Positions 8,718 to 18,920 of a DNA stretch of 64,000 nt are shown here, piece after piece (position 1 is the first letter of the stretch; each line of letters begins with the position of its first letter). The notes below the pieces were generated by a model, which was given only the letters and a program-made list of their open reading frames with translations, was not told the origin of the DNA and made no database searches. This stretch comes from Halalkalibacterium ligniniphilum (lineage in GTDB: Bacteria > Bacillota > Bacilli > Bacillales > Bacillaceae_D): positions 1 through 64,000 of the forward strand of contig NZ_ANNK01000089.1 in assembly GCF_000334155.1 (NCBI RefSeq), in the 5' to 3' direction. The position numbers and the translations under genes are program-made.

Positions 8718-9959
8718 TTATTCTGTTTCAGGTTCATTCATCTCAGCAACCTTTTGATCAGTTGGTAAAAAGAAAGTAAGCAATCCAATAAGCGGCAAAG
8801 CAACCGTAAAATGAATGGTATTTGTTATGCCAATTGAATCAGCAAGCAATCCTAAGGCAATGGAACCAACAGCACCCATTCCAAATGCAAGCCCTATAAT
8901 TAACCCTGAAACCAACCCAATTTTTCCAGGAACCAGTTCTTGTGCGTAGACAACAGAAACTGAAAAACTAGACAAAATAATAAAGCCGACCATTGCAACA
9001 AGAGGGTAGGCGAGAGTTGCTCCTACATGAGGTAATAATAAAGCGAGTGGAGCAGAGCCAAGCATTGATAGCATGATCATGTTTCGCTTACCAAAGCGAT
9101 CGGCAAGAGGGCCCCCAAAAAAGGTACCTAGTGCACCCGCTGCTAAAAATAAAAATAAATAGATTTGAGCTTGTTGAATCGTTGCTGAATATTGCTGTAT
9201 TAAATAAAACGCATAAAAGTTCGTGATTCCAGCTTGAAACCACGAGCGGGCAAAAACAAGGAAAACCAAGAGTGTTACGGCAAAGACAATCGTCTTACGA
9301 TGGGTGGACGTTTGATTTTTACGTTGTTTTGGTTTTTCTTGTTTTTGAACATGGGTACGTATCTGTTCAGAATACCAACGTGCGATATAGATAAGAAGTC
9401 CGATAGCAAGAGCTGCAACGATCGTAAACCAAATGGCTCCAAACTGCCCAAAAGGGACGAGAATAAGAGCTGTAATTAGAGGAGCGAGCGCTTGACCTGC
9501 ATTTCCCCCCACTTGATAAATCGATTGAGCAAATCCTCGTCGCTTCCCAGCAGCCATGTAGGCAACCCTCGATCCTTCTGGATGAAAGGTGGCGGAGCCC
9601 AGTCCGATAAAAATAACGGAAACGACCACAAGCAGATAGGATGATGCAAATGCGATGCCTAATACACCAAAAAACGTAAAGCATAATCCAATGGGCAAAG
9701 CATACGGTGACGGTTTCTTATCAGTATAGATGCCAACAAGTGGTTGAATAAGAGAGGAAGTTGCATTTAAAGCAAAAGCAATCAAACCAAGCTGCGTGAA
9801 GCTTAAACCCATTGATTGTTCCAAGACTGGAAACATAGCGGGAACAACGGCTTGGATTGAATCATTTAATAGGTGGACAAAGCCAATTATAAACAATATC
9901 CGATACATCGTTTGTTGGCTGGAAACACCTTTTTCTTGCAATTTTACAGATGCTTGCAT
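8718..9959 (-). CDS. MFS transporter, fosmidomycin-resistance (Fsr) type
   Basis: A 413-residue 12-helix MFS exporter. FVHLLNDSIQAVVPAMFPVL in helix 1 and GLGSATFHPEGSRVAY in the first half are hallmarks of the Fsr branch. A lysine/glutamine-rich loop (about 200-222) separates the two six-helix halves, and the DRFGKR-type loop is present. A paralogue with the same motifs lies at 33302-34489 in the aromatic island. The substrate is unknown; drug-like or organic acid efflux is typical. The next gene on this strand is an aldo-keto reductase. Confidence 0.88.
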   Translation of the reverse strand: MQASVKLQEKGVSSQQTMYRILFIIGFVHLLNDSIQAVVPAMFPVLEQSMGLSFTQLGLIAFALNATSSLIQPLVGIYTDKKPSPYALPIGLCFTFFGVLGIAFASSYLLVVVSVIFIGLGSATFHPEGSRVAYMAAGKRRGFAQSIYQVGGNAGQALAPLITALILVPFGQFGAIWFTIVAALAIGLLIYIARWYSEQIRTHVQKQEKPKQRKNQTSTHRKTIVFAVTLLVFLVFARSWFQAGITNFYAFYLIQQYSATIQQAQIYLFLFLAAGALGTFFGGPLADRFGKRNMIMLSMLGSAPLALLLPHVGATLAYPLVAMVGFIILSSFSVSVVYAQELVPGKIGLVSGLIIGLAFGMGAVGSIALGLLADSIGITNTIHFTVALPLIGLLTFFLPTDQKVAEMNEPETE

Positions 9960-10245
9960 ATACCATCATCACCTTTTCAACGTCCAGATTTATCGTACCA
10001 CGAAATACTTTTATGAGGTTAAGAAAAAAGCCTAGATAATCATTTAAAATATATCGGTGCTTGAAGGAATATGAATGAATGTTGCCGAAAGTATTTTTTG
10101 GTCCAAACATTTTCACAGGATTTACTCTTTTTACATAGTAAGGAAATAGTTTTTGTAAATCTGTAAAACGTTTAATAACAAATGGTGTGAGCGTTAATAG
10201 TGAGGAAGCTCCGCCCTTTTAACAACAAAAAGGAGATGGATGTAT

Positions 10246-11202
10246 ATGAACTATCGTAGACTAGGCCGCTCAGGATTAAAGGTGAGCGAAATTAGTTTGG
10301 GAAGCTGGCTAACGTATGGGAAATCTGTTGCTGACAATACCGCAGAAAAAATCATTCACCGTGCTTATGAGCTTGGGGTAAATTTTTTTGACTCGGCGAA
10401 TGTGTATGAACATGGTGAGGGGGAGCGAGTGATGGCAAAAGCGCTCAAATCGTTTCCTCGAACTTCCTACATCATAACGACGAAAGCTTTTTGGCCAATG
10501 GGAGAAGGACCTAATGATCGCGGATTGTCTCGTAAGCATGTAATAGAACAGCTTCATGGGAGCTTGAAAAGAATGGAATTGGACTATGTAGATATTTTTT
10601 ATTGTCATCGGTACGATCCAGAAACACCTGTTGAAGAAACGCTTCGAGCTATCGATGATTTAATACGCCAAGGGAAAATTTTGTATGCAGGCGTAAGTGA
10701 ATGGACAGCTGCTCAAATCCAAGAGGCAATCACTGTGGCTGACAAATATTTACTCGATCGTATTGTTGTGAATCAGCCACACTATAATCTTTTAAGCCGT
10801 TCGATTGAGGAAGAGGTGATTCCTGTTTGTGAAAAGCTTGGTATTGCTCAAGTCGTTTTTTCGCCGTTAGCCCAAGGTCTACTTACTGGAAAATATAAAA
10901 ATGGACAGATTCCTCAAAACAGCCGCTTAGGAAATGATGAAATTAATCGAGTGGCAAAGCGTCGGTATATGAGTGAGGACACATTTGAGAAAATAGGACA
11001 ATTAGGAAAGCTTGCAAATGAGATAAATATGTCGCTTTCTGAACTTGCGTTAGCATGGATTTTGCGCCAACCAAATATAGCAAGTGCTCTTGTTGGAGCA
11101 AGTCGACCTGAGCAAATTGAAGCGAATGTAAAAGCAATAGACCGAAAACTTTCAATTGATACTCTTATTGAGATTGATCGTATTTTAGAAAAGGAAAGAT
11201 GA
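10246..11202 (+). CDS. Aldo/keto reductase (YhdN/Kv-beta-like)
   Basis: 318 residues of the potassium-channel beta-subunit-like aldo-keto reductase branch. It begins MNYRRLGRSGLKVSEISLGSW, with the tetrad Asp/Tyr in FFDSANVYEHGEGE, Lys in ITTKAFW and His in FYCHRYDP, and ends with the NADP-binding ALVGASRPEQIEANV. Two starts are possible: ATG 10240 lies only 4 bases after AGGAG, while ATG 10246 lies 10 bases after it and gives the conserved family N-terminus, so I use the latter. Divergent from the MFS gene across about 290 bases. Confidence 0.9.
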   Translation: MNYRRLGRSGLKVSEISLGSWLTYGKSVADNTAEKIIHRAYELGVNFFDSANVYEHGEGERVMAKALKSFPRTSYIITTKAFWPMGEGPNDRGLSRKHVIEQLHGSLKRMELDYVDIFYCHRYDPETPVEETLRAIDDLIRQGKILYAGVSEWTAAQIQEAITVADKYLLDRIVVNQPHYNLLSRSIEEEVIPVCEKLGIAQVVFSPLAQGLLTGKYKNGQIPQNSRLGNDEINRVAKRRYMSEDTFEKIGQLGKLANEINMSLSELALAWILRQPNIASALVGASRPEQIEANVKAIDRKLSIDTLIEIDRILEKER

Positions 11203-11354
11203 TCTATATAAACTTATTATTTTGCAGACGTCATTCTTTACAGTGATAAGCAATTCATTTATAATATATGAAATTATCAAATAAAAAAGTTTTACAAGTT
11301 TAGAAAGTGGAATAAGAAAAAAGAAAAAGTGATGATAGTGTCTAGGAGGTTCCC

Positions 11355-11603
11355 ATGGCTCAAGAAGAGAAGGATCATTTGGAACAATTAAATATTGCTC
11401 AAATAAAAGAAGTCATTATTCATAAAGGGTACGAGATGAAAGTGCTTGCGGTTCATACAAATAGTGTTGTTGCTGAATTTTTAGATTATCCAATTAAAGG
11501 AGAAGAGGATGCGTTCCCTTATTCCCGAACAGTGATTAACCACAAAAGATACGAACGTACATTTAAAACAATCGACGGAGAGGTTGTATCTCTAGATGAT
11601 TAA
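11355..11603 (+). CDS. DUF2187 (YkvS-like) small protein
   Basis: 82-residue cytosolic protein. The second half, with NSVVAEFLDYP and the signature VINHKRYERTF, fits the DUF2187/YkvS family, an SH3-like beta-barrel of unknown function. The N-terminal 20 residues are charged and likely helical. AGGAGGT lies 7 bases before the ATG and a strong terminator follows directly. Confidence 0.7.
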   Translation: MAQEEKDHLEQLNIAQIKEVIIHKGYEMKVLAVHTNSVVAEFLDYPIKGEEDAFPYSRTVINHKRYERTFKTIDGEVVSLDD

Positions 11604-11606
11604 TGT

Positions 11607-11636
11607 AAAAAAGAAGCCAAATCGGCTTCTTTTTTA
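11607..11636. terminator. Bidirectional terminator
   Basis: Perfect 12-bp stem AAAAAAGAAGCC / GGCTTCTTTTTT with a 5-base loop between two convergent genes. Confidence 0.88.
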
Positions 11637-11640
11637 TATT

Positions 11641-12552
11641 TTATAGCAATTTTAATTGCTCCTGAACGGGTTCGTATTTTATTCGAAGCCCAAATTGGCT
11701 AAGTAAATCAATTGCCTCATCTTGTGAGAAAGGTAATTGTAAATCGTTCAGCTCAAGTTGCGCGATTTCAGGGATATCAAAAATGATTTGAGCCAGTTTT
11801 TTACTAATGAAGGTTGTCTCTTTCCCTTCTAAGAGTTTTTTTCGATAGCGATTAAATTTAGCATCCAATGTCTCAAATTCCTCATAAAGTGCTTCAACCG
11901 TACCGTACTGTTGAATAAGGGGTAAGGCAGATTTTTCGCCAACACCAGGACAACCAGGAATGTTGTCACTCTTGTCACCAAGAAGGGCTTTAACATCGAC
12001 CCATTGACTTGGTGTAATCCCGTATTCCTCTTGGAACTGTACTAAATCATATACATGATCCCCTTTTTTTCCAGCGATAATTTGAGTAGTCTGCTTATCT
12101 AATAGCTGGAGCAAATCTCGATCATTGCTATAAATAAAGCAAGGTCGGCCTGTCGAGGCTCCCCATTTCCGTGAAAGAGCACCAATCGCATCATCTGCTT
12201 CATAAGGTGGTACAATCAGCTGATGAATGCCAAGTTTATCCAAAATAACCGTGCTTGTTTCATATTGCTGTATGAGCGCTTCTGGTAAGTCTCCACGGGT
12301 GGCCTTATAAAATTCGAATTCTTGACGGCGAATCGTATCTTCTCGTTTTACATCCCAAGCTATAGCAGCATGGGTTACATCGTATGCGGGAAGCAATTGA
12401 AAAAGCTTTTGAAAAAAGACACGCAAAGCATTAGTGTATAGTCCGTCTTCATTTCTCGACAATTGACTTTCGTCTTTTCCGTAAGCTGTGGCAAAATATC
12501 CGCGGCTTAACAGGTTAAAACCATCTATTAGAAGTAAGGTTGGTTGTTTCAA
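11641..12552 (-). CDS. ypcP: 5'-3' exonuclease / flap endonuclease YpcP
   Basis: 303 residues related to the 5'-nuclease domain of DNA polymerase I. The metal-site acidic motifs are visible: LLIDGFNLL at the N-terminus, PPYEADDAIGAL, YSNDRDLLQLL, and the helix-3-turn-helix KALLGDKSDNIPGCPGVGEKSA that grips the DNA backbone. The length matches the stand-alone bacterial enzyme that removes flaps and RNA primers alongside PolA. Single gene on the minus strand. Confidence 0.9.
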   Translation of the reverse strand: MKQPTLLLIDGFNLLSRGYFATAYGKDESQLSRNEDGLYTNALRVFFQKLFQLLPAYDVTHAAIAWDVKREDTIRRQEFEFYKATRGDLPEALIQQYETSTVILDKLGIHQLIVPPYEADDAIGALSRKWGASTGRPCFIYSNDRDLLQLLDKQTTQIIAGKKGDHVYDLVQFQEEYGITPSQWVDVKALLGDKSDNIPGCPGVGEKSALPLIQQYGTVEALYEEFETLDAKFNRYRKKLLEGKETTFISKKLAQIIFDIPEIAQLELNDLQLPFSQDEAIDLLSQFGLRIKYEPVQEQLKLL

Positions 12553-12810
12553 AGGGAAAACTCCTTTTCAAATATGTATCTTTTAATTTTATCATAAATG
12601 ACATTGGTTGACCGATTTCATGCGAATGTTTTGTTTGCTTTAAGAGATGATTTTTGTAGCATCAAACGTACAGGACAATTTTCAAAAAACATTTTCTCCA
12701 TTAAAGTTTGACCCTTTATTTGGAAGGTCATTTTCATCTTACATGGCATAAACTCATTATCATTTGACAATCGTAATGATTAAGCCTTTTAAAAAAAGGG
12801 GGACTGAGAA

Positions 12811-12954
12811 TTGGACGTACAGTGCTTTTATTGTAGTGAGCGGATCGAAGAAAAGAACCAGTTTGTCGCATCTTTTTTTCTTCAGCAAGAACATGTAGAC
12901 AAGCCACTTTGCGAAGAATGCTACAAAGAATGGCTTGAAGGGATGAAGGAGTAA
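12811..12954 (+). CDS. Small CxxC zinc-ribbon-like protein (47 aa)
   Basis: From TTG at 12811: VQCFYCSERI at the N-terminus and LCEECYKEW near the C-terminus give two CxxC pairs about 30 residues apart, enough for one zinc site. AAGGGGGAC lies 7 bases before the TTG, a good ribosome site. The pattern resembles small Bacillus zinc-ribbon proteins but I do not recognise the family. The frame is too short for most ORF callers. Confidence 0.6.
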   Translation: MDVQCFYCSERIEEKNQFVASFFLQQEHVDKPLCEECYKEWLEGMKE

Positions 12955-12976
12955 GGAAAAAGGGTCGTGGCTCAAA

Positions 12977-13147
12977 TTAGGAGCCCGAACCCTCTTGATA
13001 ATTGATTTTCTTCTGGGCGCTATCGTCTTTTTTAAAAAAAATGACACCCGTTTCTTTCTTTTGTGCAATCTCTTTTGCCCGTTTTACCGCGTCCTTCTTA
13101 TTTAGTTTATATTCCCTTAATAAAAAAATAAAAGTGTCCCGATGGAA
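12977..13147 (-). pseudogene. Start-less open frame, probable gene relic
   Basis: A 56-codon minus-strand frame reads RDTFIFLLREYKLNKKDAV, then KRAKEIAQKKETGVIFFKKDD. It is charged, helix-like and protein-like, with a KDAVKRAKEIAQKK segment reminiscent of DUF2188-type small proteins. It contains no ATG, GTG or TTG start, and a stop lies just upstream, so it looks like the truncated end of a lost gene. From 13148 to 13454 I see no further gene. Confidence 0.3.
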
Positions 13148-13454
13148 TCAGCCTTATGTATAGTTTGATCCATTTATTTTATTAACGATAAATACCAAAA
13201 TAGCTATTATATTTAAACTAACAAAGGATTTTACAACGGACATCAATGTTACTTCATATTTTAACACCCAAATCATAGATAAAATGATGCAATGTGATGA
13301 AGAGTTAAAAATAAGCACCTTTCAGATAGGCTTCTGGATTAATGAATTCTGCAAACATATTCCAATCACCTCTTTTACAAGTATTTTGAAGCATCTTCTA
13401 CAACAAGCACTATGGAAATAATCTAATTTCCTACAAATTTCACCAATTGTTATT

Positions 13455-13462
13455 GCCGATTA
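13455..13462 (+). promoter_or_regulatory. Candidate sigma-D -10 element upstream of hemAT
   Basis: GCCGATTA matches the motility sigma factor -10 (GCCGATAT) in 7 of 8 positions if one base shift at the end is tolerated, 77 bases before the start codon. The matching TAAA -35 is poor (ACAAATTT). A sigma-A-like TATAAT is at about 13470. Sigma-D control of hemAT is known in B. subtilis, so the site is plausible. Confidence 0.4.
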
Positions 13463-13538
13463 CCTATATCTTGTATAATATTAGAAATAGTCTAGGAGAA
13501 AAATCGCCAATCAATAATTATAGAAAGTAGGTAATTTT

Positions 13539-14849
13539 GTGAAGCAACTTTTTGCAGGCTCCAAAAAAAGAAACAGTTCTACGAAACAGTCGATTTTTTC
13601 CTCTTTGAATGAGAATGGCTACATACAGCCCGATCTAGTAAAAGGATCAGAGCTTGAAAAGCAAATTAAGATGATCGACTTAACGGAAAAAGATTTATCT
13701 ATTATGCATGCATGTCAACAGCAATTGGAACCTTATCTAGATGAGATTGTTACAACATTTTACCAAAATTTAGAGTATGAAGCATCTCTTCTAACCATTA
13801 TTTCTGATCATAGTTCCGTTGAGAGATTAAAAGGAACATTGAAAACACATATACATGAGATGTTTTCAGGTCATATTGATCAAAAATACATAGATAAACG
13901 AATTCGTATTGCAGAAATCCATGTGAAGATTGGTTTGCAGCCAAAGTGGTACATGTGTGCATTCCAAGATTTATTAAAATCTTTTTTGACCATCTTAGAG
14001 CCACATGTAACGACAATCGAAGAATATCGTGAACTAACGCTCGCTTTAACGAAAATCTTAAACCTAGAACAACAAATTGTTTTAGAGGCCTATGAATCGG
14101 GAAATGAACGAATTCGTAACGAGGCAGAGCGAGAAAAACAAAAAATAAATGAACAAATTAGTAGAAGTGCTGAGGAATTAGCGGCAATAAGTGAACAGTC
14201 AAGTGCTGCAATCGAAGATATCTTAGTAAAATGCAATGAAGTAGAAGGTCTTACAAAAGTAGGATCTGAAATAGCAGTGGCAACTGAAAAGAAATCAATG
14301 GAGGGGAAAGACCGGATTGGTCATCTTGGTTCCTTGGTCAAAGGAACAAAGGAAACCATTGAAACCATTGCAACAGGAATGGGCAATCTTACGAATACAT
14401 CAAAAAGAATTGAACAAATTGCAGATCTTGTTACATCGATTGCAGAGCAAACCAATTTATTGGCACTTAATGCTGCCATTGAAGCTGCAAGAGCTGGTGA
14501 GCACGGAAGAGGATTTGCCATCGTGGCAGACGAAGTTCGTAAGCTTGCGGAAAATACAAAGTCCTCAGTATCTGAAGTTGTAAAGCTTGTTAATGACATT
14601 AATTCCTATACAAATTCGATTAATTCATCGATTGCAAAAGGCATAGAAGGCATTGAAGAAAGCTCGAAAGAATCTGCAGCAACAAGTGAATTTTTTAATC
14701 AGATTGTTTTGTCGATGAACGATTTAAAAGCAAAGAATGTTACGATCTCGAATGAAATGACAAATTTAACAAAAACATTAGAGGATATGAGCAATGCTGT
14801 GAAGCAAGTGGCTGTGTCATCCGATAATTTAAACACGATTACTCAATGA
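13539..14849 (+). CDS. hemAT: Haem-based aerotaxis transducer HemAT
   Basis: Soluble chemoreceptor of 436 residues. The N-terminal half is a globin-coupled sensor that binds oxygen through haem: the proximal His is about residue 128 ([17 protein letters not shown]) and a distal-pocket Tyr is near 75 (TTFYQNL). The C-terminal half is a methyl-accepting signalling coiled coil whose hairpin tip ([19 protein letters not shown] followed by [15 protein letters not shown], about 304-345) contacts CheA/CheW. No membrane segments, as in B. subtilis HemAT. It begins at a GTG after AAGTAGGT. Confidence 0.93.
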   Translation: MKQLFAGSKKRNSSTKQSIFSSLNENGYIQPDLVKGSELEKQIKMIDLTEKDLSIMHACQQQLEPYLDEIVTTFYQNLEYEASLLTIISDHSSVERLKGTLKTHIHEMFSGHIDQKYIDKRIRIAEIHVKIGLQPKWYMCAFQDLLKSFLTILEPHVTTIEEYRELTLALTKILNLEQQIVLEAYESGNERIRNEAEREKQKINEQISRSAEELAAISEQSSAAIEDILVKCNEVEGLTKVGSEIAVATEKKSMEGKDRIGHLGSLVKGTKETIETIATGMGNLTNTSKRIEQIADLVTSIAEQTNLLALNAAIEAARAGEHGRGFAIVADEVRKLAENTKSSVSEVVKLVNDINSYTNSINSSIAKGIEGIEESSKESAATSEFFNQIVLSMNDLKAKNVTISNEMTNLTKTLEDMSNAVKQVAVSSDNLNTITQ

Positions 14850-14900
14850 AACATAGAAAAATGACAAAATCACAATGTTAAAAATCAATCGGAAATCTGG

Positions 14901-14942
14901 AACTGCACCTCCAATTATTAATAATTGGGTGCAGTTGTTTTT
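14901..14942 (+). terminator. Terminator of hemAT
   Basis: Stem AACTGCACCTCCAATT / AATTGGGTGCAGTT (one bulge) followed by GTTTTTG. Confidence 0.8.
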
Positions 14943-14951
14943 GAATAAAAA

Positions 14952-14981
14952 AGGAGTTGTCTCGTTTCGTGAGACAGCCCC
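14952..14981 (-). terminator. Terminator of clpE
   Basis: On the minus strand, GGGGCTGTCTC-ACGAAAC-GAGACAACTCC is followed by TTTTTTATT. Confidence 0.8.
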
Positions 14982-14990
14982 TATTATCAG

Positions 14991-17135
14991 TTATTTATTC
15001 ATTGCAACATTGATTTCATTATTGCTGAGGGTAACATAAACTGAATCTATATTTCCTTGGTCAATAATTAATTCGGTAACCTCATCCTCGATTTTTTCTT
15101 GAATCACACGACGCAGTGGACGTGCTCCATAAGCTGGATCGTAACCAAGTTCAGCAAGCTTTTCCTTCGCTTCAAGGGTTACATCCATGACGATTCCTTG
15201 CTCATCAAGTCGTTCCTGGAGTTCATTGAGCATAAGATCGACAATTTTAATGAGGTCTTCTTTTTCAAGGTGGTTAAATTCTATGATCGCATCAAAACGA
15301 TTGAGGAATTCAGGCTTAAAGTATTGATTGAGTGATTCAAGAATCCCTGCTTTTTTAGGAATACTTGGTTCCTTATCAAAACCAACGGCGATTTTCTTCA
15401 CTGTGCCAACTCCAGCGTTGGACGTCATGATCATCACCGTGTCTTTGAAGTTCACAACGCGACCTTGACTATCAGTGAGGCGACCATCTTCGAGAATTTG
15501 CAAGAACATATGCTGCACGTCAGGATGAGCTTTTTCAATTTCATCTAATAGAACAATGCTGTAAGGGTTGCGGCGTACTCGTTCAGTTAGCTGTCCACCC
15601 TCGTCATGTCCCACATAGCCTGGAGGAGAGCCGATTAATTTAGAGACGGAGTGTTTTTCCATATACTCACTCATATCAAGTCGGATCATGGCATTTTTGT
15701 CACCGAAAAGTTCTTTTGCTAATGTTTTCGTTAATTCTGTTTTACCTACCCCAGTAGGACCGACAAACATAAAGCTGATTGGACGATCTTTAGGCTTTAA
15801 TCCGGCTCGGCTTCTTTTTACGGCTTTAGCTACCTTTTCAACAGCTTCTTTTTGACCAATTACATTGCTTGCAAGTCTGTTTTGTAAGTCTTTCATTTTT
15901 TCTTGCTCAGCACTTTGTAGCTTTTTCACAGGGATACCCGTCTGCTTTTCAATAAGATCCTGAATATGTTCAACGGTCACTTCAATCGTTGGTTCACTCG
16001 TTTCACTTGCTAATTTTTGACGAAGCTCATGCTCTTCATCTCGCAATGCCGCAGCACGCTCATACTCTTCTTTTTTCATCGCTTCCTGCTTTTCTCGTTC
16101 AATTGCTTGCAGGCGCTGATGTAAATCATCCTTCGTTGAGTTCCCATTTGCTAACGCAAGCTTGGAGCCCACTTCATCCATTAAATCAATCGCTTTATCT
16201 GGTAAGTAGCGATCTTGGATATAACGATTTGATAGCTGAACACATGCTTGCAGCACTTCGTCTGAATAGTGTACTTGGTGGTATTTTTCATAGATTGGAC
16301 GTATGCCCTTCAAAATCTCCAGCGCTTTGTCTAAAGCAGGTTCTTTCACAGTAATTGGTTGGAACCGCCGTTCAAGAGCAGGATCTTTTTCAATTTTACG
16401 GTATTCATTTAACGTTGTCGCACCAATGAGTTGTAGCTCCCCTCGAGCAAGTGCAGGCTTTAAAATGTTTCCTACGTCCATGGACCCGTCTGAAGTAGAG
16501 CCTGCCCCTACAACCATATGAAGCTCATCAATAAATAAAATGATGTTCTTTCTTTGTTCAAGTTCACTAACAAGCTGTTTCATTTTCTCTTCAAATTGCC
16601 CTCGATAGCTTGTACCAGCAATTAATGAAGATAGTTCAAGTTCGTATACTTCTTTATTTTTCATTTTTGTTGGAACATTCCCTTGAGCAATACGAAGGGC
16701 AAAGCCTTCTGCAATGGCTGTTTTACCGACACCTGCTTCACCGACTAATACAGGGTTATTTTTAGTACGACGGCAAAGCACTTGAATCATACGTTCAATT
16801 TCTTCATCCCGTCCGATGACTGGGTCAATACGCCCTTGTCTTGCTTCAGCTGTAATATTTCTTCCGTGTTCGTCTAAAAATCCATTGCCACCCGTTGTCT
16901 GTTTTGTTCGAACTTGTGTAGCATATGGATTCATTCCGTTTGTATGATTAAATGAAGATTGATTCATGAATTTTTTAAAGAAGTCATCAAAGGAAGAAAA
17001 ATCACCACCGAATCCAAATGGCTGCTTTACTTGGCGATAACATTGCTCGCACAAATGAAGTTTGTGATTTTGATAGTTGATAACTAAGCTCATATTTACA
17101 TTTGCCTCACGGATTTGACAGTTTTGACATTTCAT
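14991..17135 (-). CDS. clpE: ATP-dependent Clp protease ATPase subunit ClpE
   Basis: 714-residue Hsp100 unfoldase that feeds ClpP. The N-terminal zinc finger that defines ClpE is present (MKCQNCQI ... LCEQCY, residues 3-28). Next come AAA module 1 with Walker [10 protein letters not shown], a UVR-like coiled coil ([18 protein letters not shown]), AAA module 2 with [10 protein letters not shown], and a C-terminal D2-small domain. AGGAGG lies 8 bases before the ATG. Two CtsR operators upstream show it belongs to the class III heat-shock regulon. Confidence 0.95.
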   Translation of the reverse strand: MKCQNCQIREANVNMSLVINYQNHKLHLCEQCYRQVKQPFGFGGDFSSFDDFFKKFMNQSSFNHTNGMNPYATQVRTKQTTGGNGFLDEHGRNITAEARQGRIDPVIGRDEEIERMIQVLCRRTKNNPVLVGEAGVGKTAIAEGFALRIAQGNVPTKMKNKEVYELELSSLIAGTSYRGQFEEKMKQLVSELEQRKNIILFIDELHMVVGAGSTSDGSMDVGNILKPALARGELQLIGATTLNEYRKIEKDPALERRFQPITVKEPALDKALEILKGIRPIYEKYHQVHYSDEVLQACVQLSNRYIQDRYLPDKAIDLMDEVGSKLALANGNSTKDDLHQRLQAIEREKQEAMKKEEYERAAALRDEEHELRQKLASETSEPTIEVTVEHIQDLIEKQTGIPVKKLQSAEQEKMKDLQNRLASNVIGQKEAVEKVAKAVKRSRAGLKPKDRPISFMFVGPTGVGKTELTKTLAKELFGDKNAMIRLDMSEYMEKHSVSKLIGSPPGYVGHDEGGQLTERVRRNPYSIVLLDEIEKAHPDVQHMFLQILEDGRLTDSQGRVVNFKDTVMIMTSNAGVGTVKKIAVGFDKEPSIPKKAGILESLNQYFKPEFLNRFDAIIEFNHLEKEDLIKIVDLMLNELQERLDEQGIVMDVTLEAKEKLAELGYDPAYGARPLRRVIQEKIEDEVTELIIDQGNIDSVYVTLSNNEINVAMNK

Positions 17136-17164
17136 TTGAAATTCCTCCTTTTAAACGTAGTGTT

Positions 17165-17181
17165 TTTGACTATCTTTGACC
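17165..17181 (-). promoter_or_regulatory. CtsR operator 1 (proximal)
   Basis: On the minus strand GGTCAAAGATAGTCAAA, the CtsR heptad direct repeat (RGTCAAA-N3-RGTCAAA), just upstream of clpE. Confidence 0.9.
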
Positions 17182-17204
17182 TTAGAGTGAAAAAAAGTAG
17201 CGGA

Positions 17205-17210
17205 ATTATA
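17205..17210 (-). promoter_or_regulatory. -10 element of the clpE promoter
   Basis: Perfect TATAAT on the minus strand (ATTATA on the plus strand), sitting between the two CtsR operators, so repressor on either side would block RNA polymerase. The -35 lies inside the distal operator. Confidence 0.65.
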
Positions 17211-17223
17211 CCGCATCTTTGAC

Positions 17224-17240
17224 TTTGACTATCTTTGACC
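17224..17240 (-). promoter_or_regulatory. CtsR operator 2 (distal)
   Basis: A second exact copy of GGTCAAAGATAGTCAAA on the minus strand, plus an extra overlapping half-heptad (GTCAAAG) at 17217-17223. The remaining bases to 17482 hold no gene. Confidence 0.9.
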
Positions 17241-17482
17241 TTTATTTTAAATAATAACCTTTTGTTCGTCAATAGGATTTTTTAAAAGGGCAATCAAGTG
17301 TTTAAGGTAGCAAATAAAGCTATTCTTATGGAAAATTGTAAAATTTACGTCCAAGTTTCAAAAGACACTGCTGTAAAATTAATTGGTGCAAAACAGCTTA
17401 ATAGTAAAAGCGTGATAAATTTGATATGGTAAGTTGAAACAACAAGAACATTTCACTTGAAAGCTGGATTTTAGGAGGTCGA

Positions 17483-18649
17483 ATGATGAACCTGAGGCAA
17501 CTAGAGACAATGGAAGAGCGAGTACAGTTATTAAAAGAGGTTGTCCAGCCTTTTAAGCAACGAGCTTGGAAGCATGACAGAGAAGCAACATTCCCAAAGG
17601 ATAATATTGAGGATTTAAAAAAAGCTGGCTATACTTCATTAACGGTTCCAAAACAATATGGTGGCAAAGAAATTTCCCTTTTTGAAATGGTTCAGCACCA
17701 AGAAACAATTGGAGCAGCAGATGGTGCCACTTCTTTATCAATCGGTTGGCATATAGGACTCATTAAGCATTTGGGTGAAACAAGGGTTTGGGATGAATCG
17801 ATTTATGAAAAGGTTTGTCAGGACGTTCTGCACAAACATGCACTTATAAATGCAGCAGCAACGGAAGCGCAAACAGGAAGCCCTACCCGCGGGGGAAAGC
17901 CTGGAACGACAGCTAAGAAAATGGAAGGGAATTGGTACATTTCAGGAAGAAAAATTTTTACAACAATGTCACCAGTTCTAAATTATTTTATTGTGAGCGC
18001 AGCAATAGAAGGGACAGATGATGTAGCTAATTTTCTAATTCCGAAAGAAAGCAAAGGATTACAAATTGAAGAAACATGGGATATGATGGCCATGCGTGCA
18101 ACTGGAAGTCATGATCTCGTTTTAGAAAATGTAAAAATTGGGGAAGAGGGCCTTGTTGAATATATAACACCAGGAAATAAACCGGCTGCTGGATGGCTGC
18201 TACATATTCCGGCATGTTATCTTGGTATTGCCCGTGCTGCACAGGAATACGCCATTAGCTTTGCAAAACAGTATTCACCAAACAGCATTCAAGGAACCAT
18301 TAGTGACCTCCCTCATGTCCGGCAAAAAATCGGTGAGATGGAATTGCGATTACTTCAAGCACGTTCTTTTCTTCATGCCATTGCTAATAAATGGGATCAG
18401 ACTCCGTTTGAAGAAAGACAATTAATGAACGCTGAACTTGGTGCAGTGAAGCATGCGGTTGTGAGTCATGCCATTGAAGTTGTCGATCTGGCCATGCGAG
18501 TGGTGGGAGCGCTAAGCTTATCAAATAAAAATCCATTGCAGCGTTACTATCGTGATGTTCGTGCGGGTCTTCACAATCCACCGATGGATGAAATGACGGT
18601 AATGCTGTTAGCAAAAGAAGCGATGGAAAGGATTGGTGAGAAACCGTGA
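17483..18649 (+). CDS. Acyl-CoA dehydrogenase family protein
   Basis: FAD-dependent dehydrogenase of 388 residues with the three-part acyl-CoA dehydrogenase fold. The N-terminal helical domain carries VPKQYGGKEISLFEM, the middle beta domain has ATEAQTGSPTRGGKPGTTA and WYISGRKIFTT, and the C-terminal helical domain ends in RYYRDVRAGLHNPPMDEM. The usual base glutamate motif is not obvious, so it may act on an unusual acyl or non-CoA substrate. AGGAGG ends 4 bases before the first of two adjacent ATGs. First gene of the acyl-CoA cluster. Confidence 0.88.
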   Translation: MMNLRQLETMEERVQLLKEVVQPFKQRAWKHDREATFPKDNIEDLKKAGYTSLTVPKQYGGKEISLFEMVQHQETIGAADGATSLSIGWHIGLIKHLGETRVWDESIYEKVCQDVLHKHALINAAATEAQTGSPTRGGKPGTTAKKMEGNWYISGRKIFTTMSPVLNYFIVSAAIEGTDDVANFLIPKESKGLQIEETWDMMAMRATGSHDLVLENVKIGEEGLVEYITPGNKPAAGWLLHIPACYLGIARAAQEYAISFAKQYSPNSIQGTISDLPHVRQKIGEMELRLLQARSFLHAIANKWDQTPFEERQLMNAELGAVKHAVVSHAIEVVDLAMRVVGALSLSNKNPLQRYYRDVRAGLHNPPMDEMTVMLLAKEAMERIGEKP

Positions 18650-18672
18650 TACCTTCAGGAAAGTGTTCATCT

Positions 18673-18920
18673 AGAGGCTGTTACATAACGAACGTGTTTG
18701 ATTGAAAATGCGAACAATGCACAACCTTAGCGGAGGAAATAGACGTAGAGTCCTGCGGGAGCAATGGCAAGGGTGAGACCCAACAGTGCAAAAAGCACGA
18801 GGAGGCTCACCAGCCGCCCGCGGAAAGCGAAGGATATGTTCGAAGTAATTGCTATGCAGCAACGATCATGACGTTCGGATTTCTCTTCAATAAAAACTCT
18901 TTTGTCTCAGTCCTTTTTTC
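18673..18920 (+). repeat. Intergenic repeat, long copy with internal GC-rich module
   Basis: Begins AGAGGCTGTTACATAACGAA and ends CTTTTGTCTCAGTCC. Outer arms match a second copy at 47934-48081 almost base for base (CGAACGTG..TTGA..GCGAACAATGCACAACC; CAGCAACGATCATGACGTTC). The core here carries an additional segment of about 105 bases (TCCTGCGGGAGCAATGG ... AGGAGGCTCACC ... CCCGCGGAAAGC) that resembles a widespread Bacillus intergenic repeat. The arms are inverted and could form a long hairpin at the RNA level. The rest of 18921-19109 shows no gene. Confidence 0.8.

Noticed and set aside
12960-12993. Hairpin AGGGTCGTGGCTC / GAGCCCGAACCCT as terminator of the small CxxC gene
   Set aside because: The stem is imperfect and no T-run follows on either strand, so it is not listed as a terminator.
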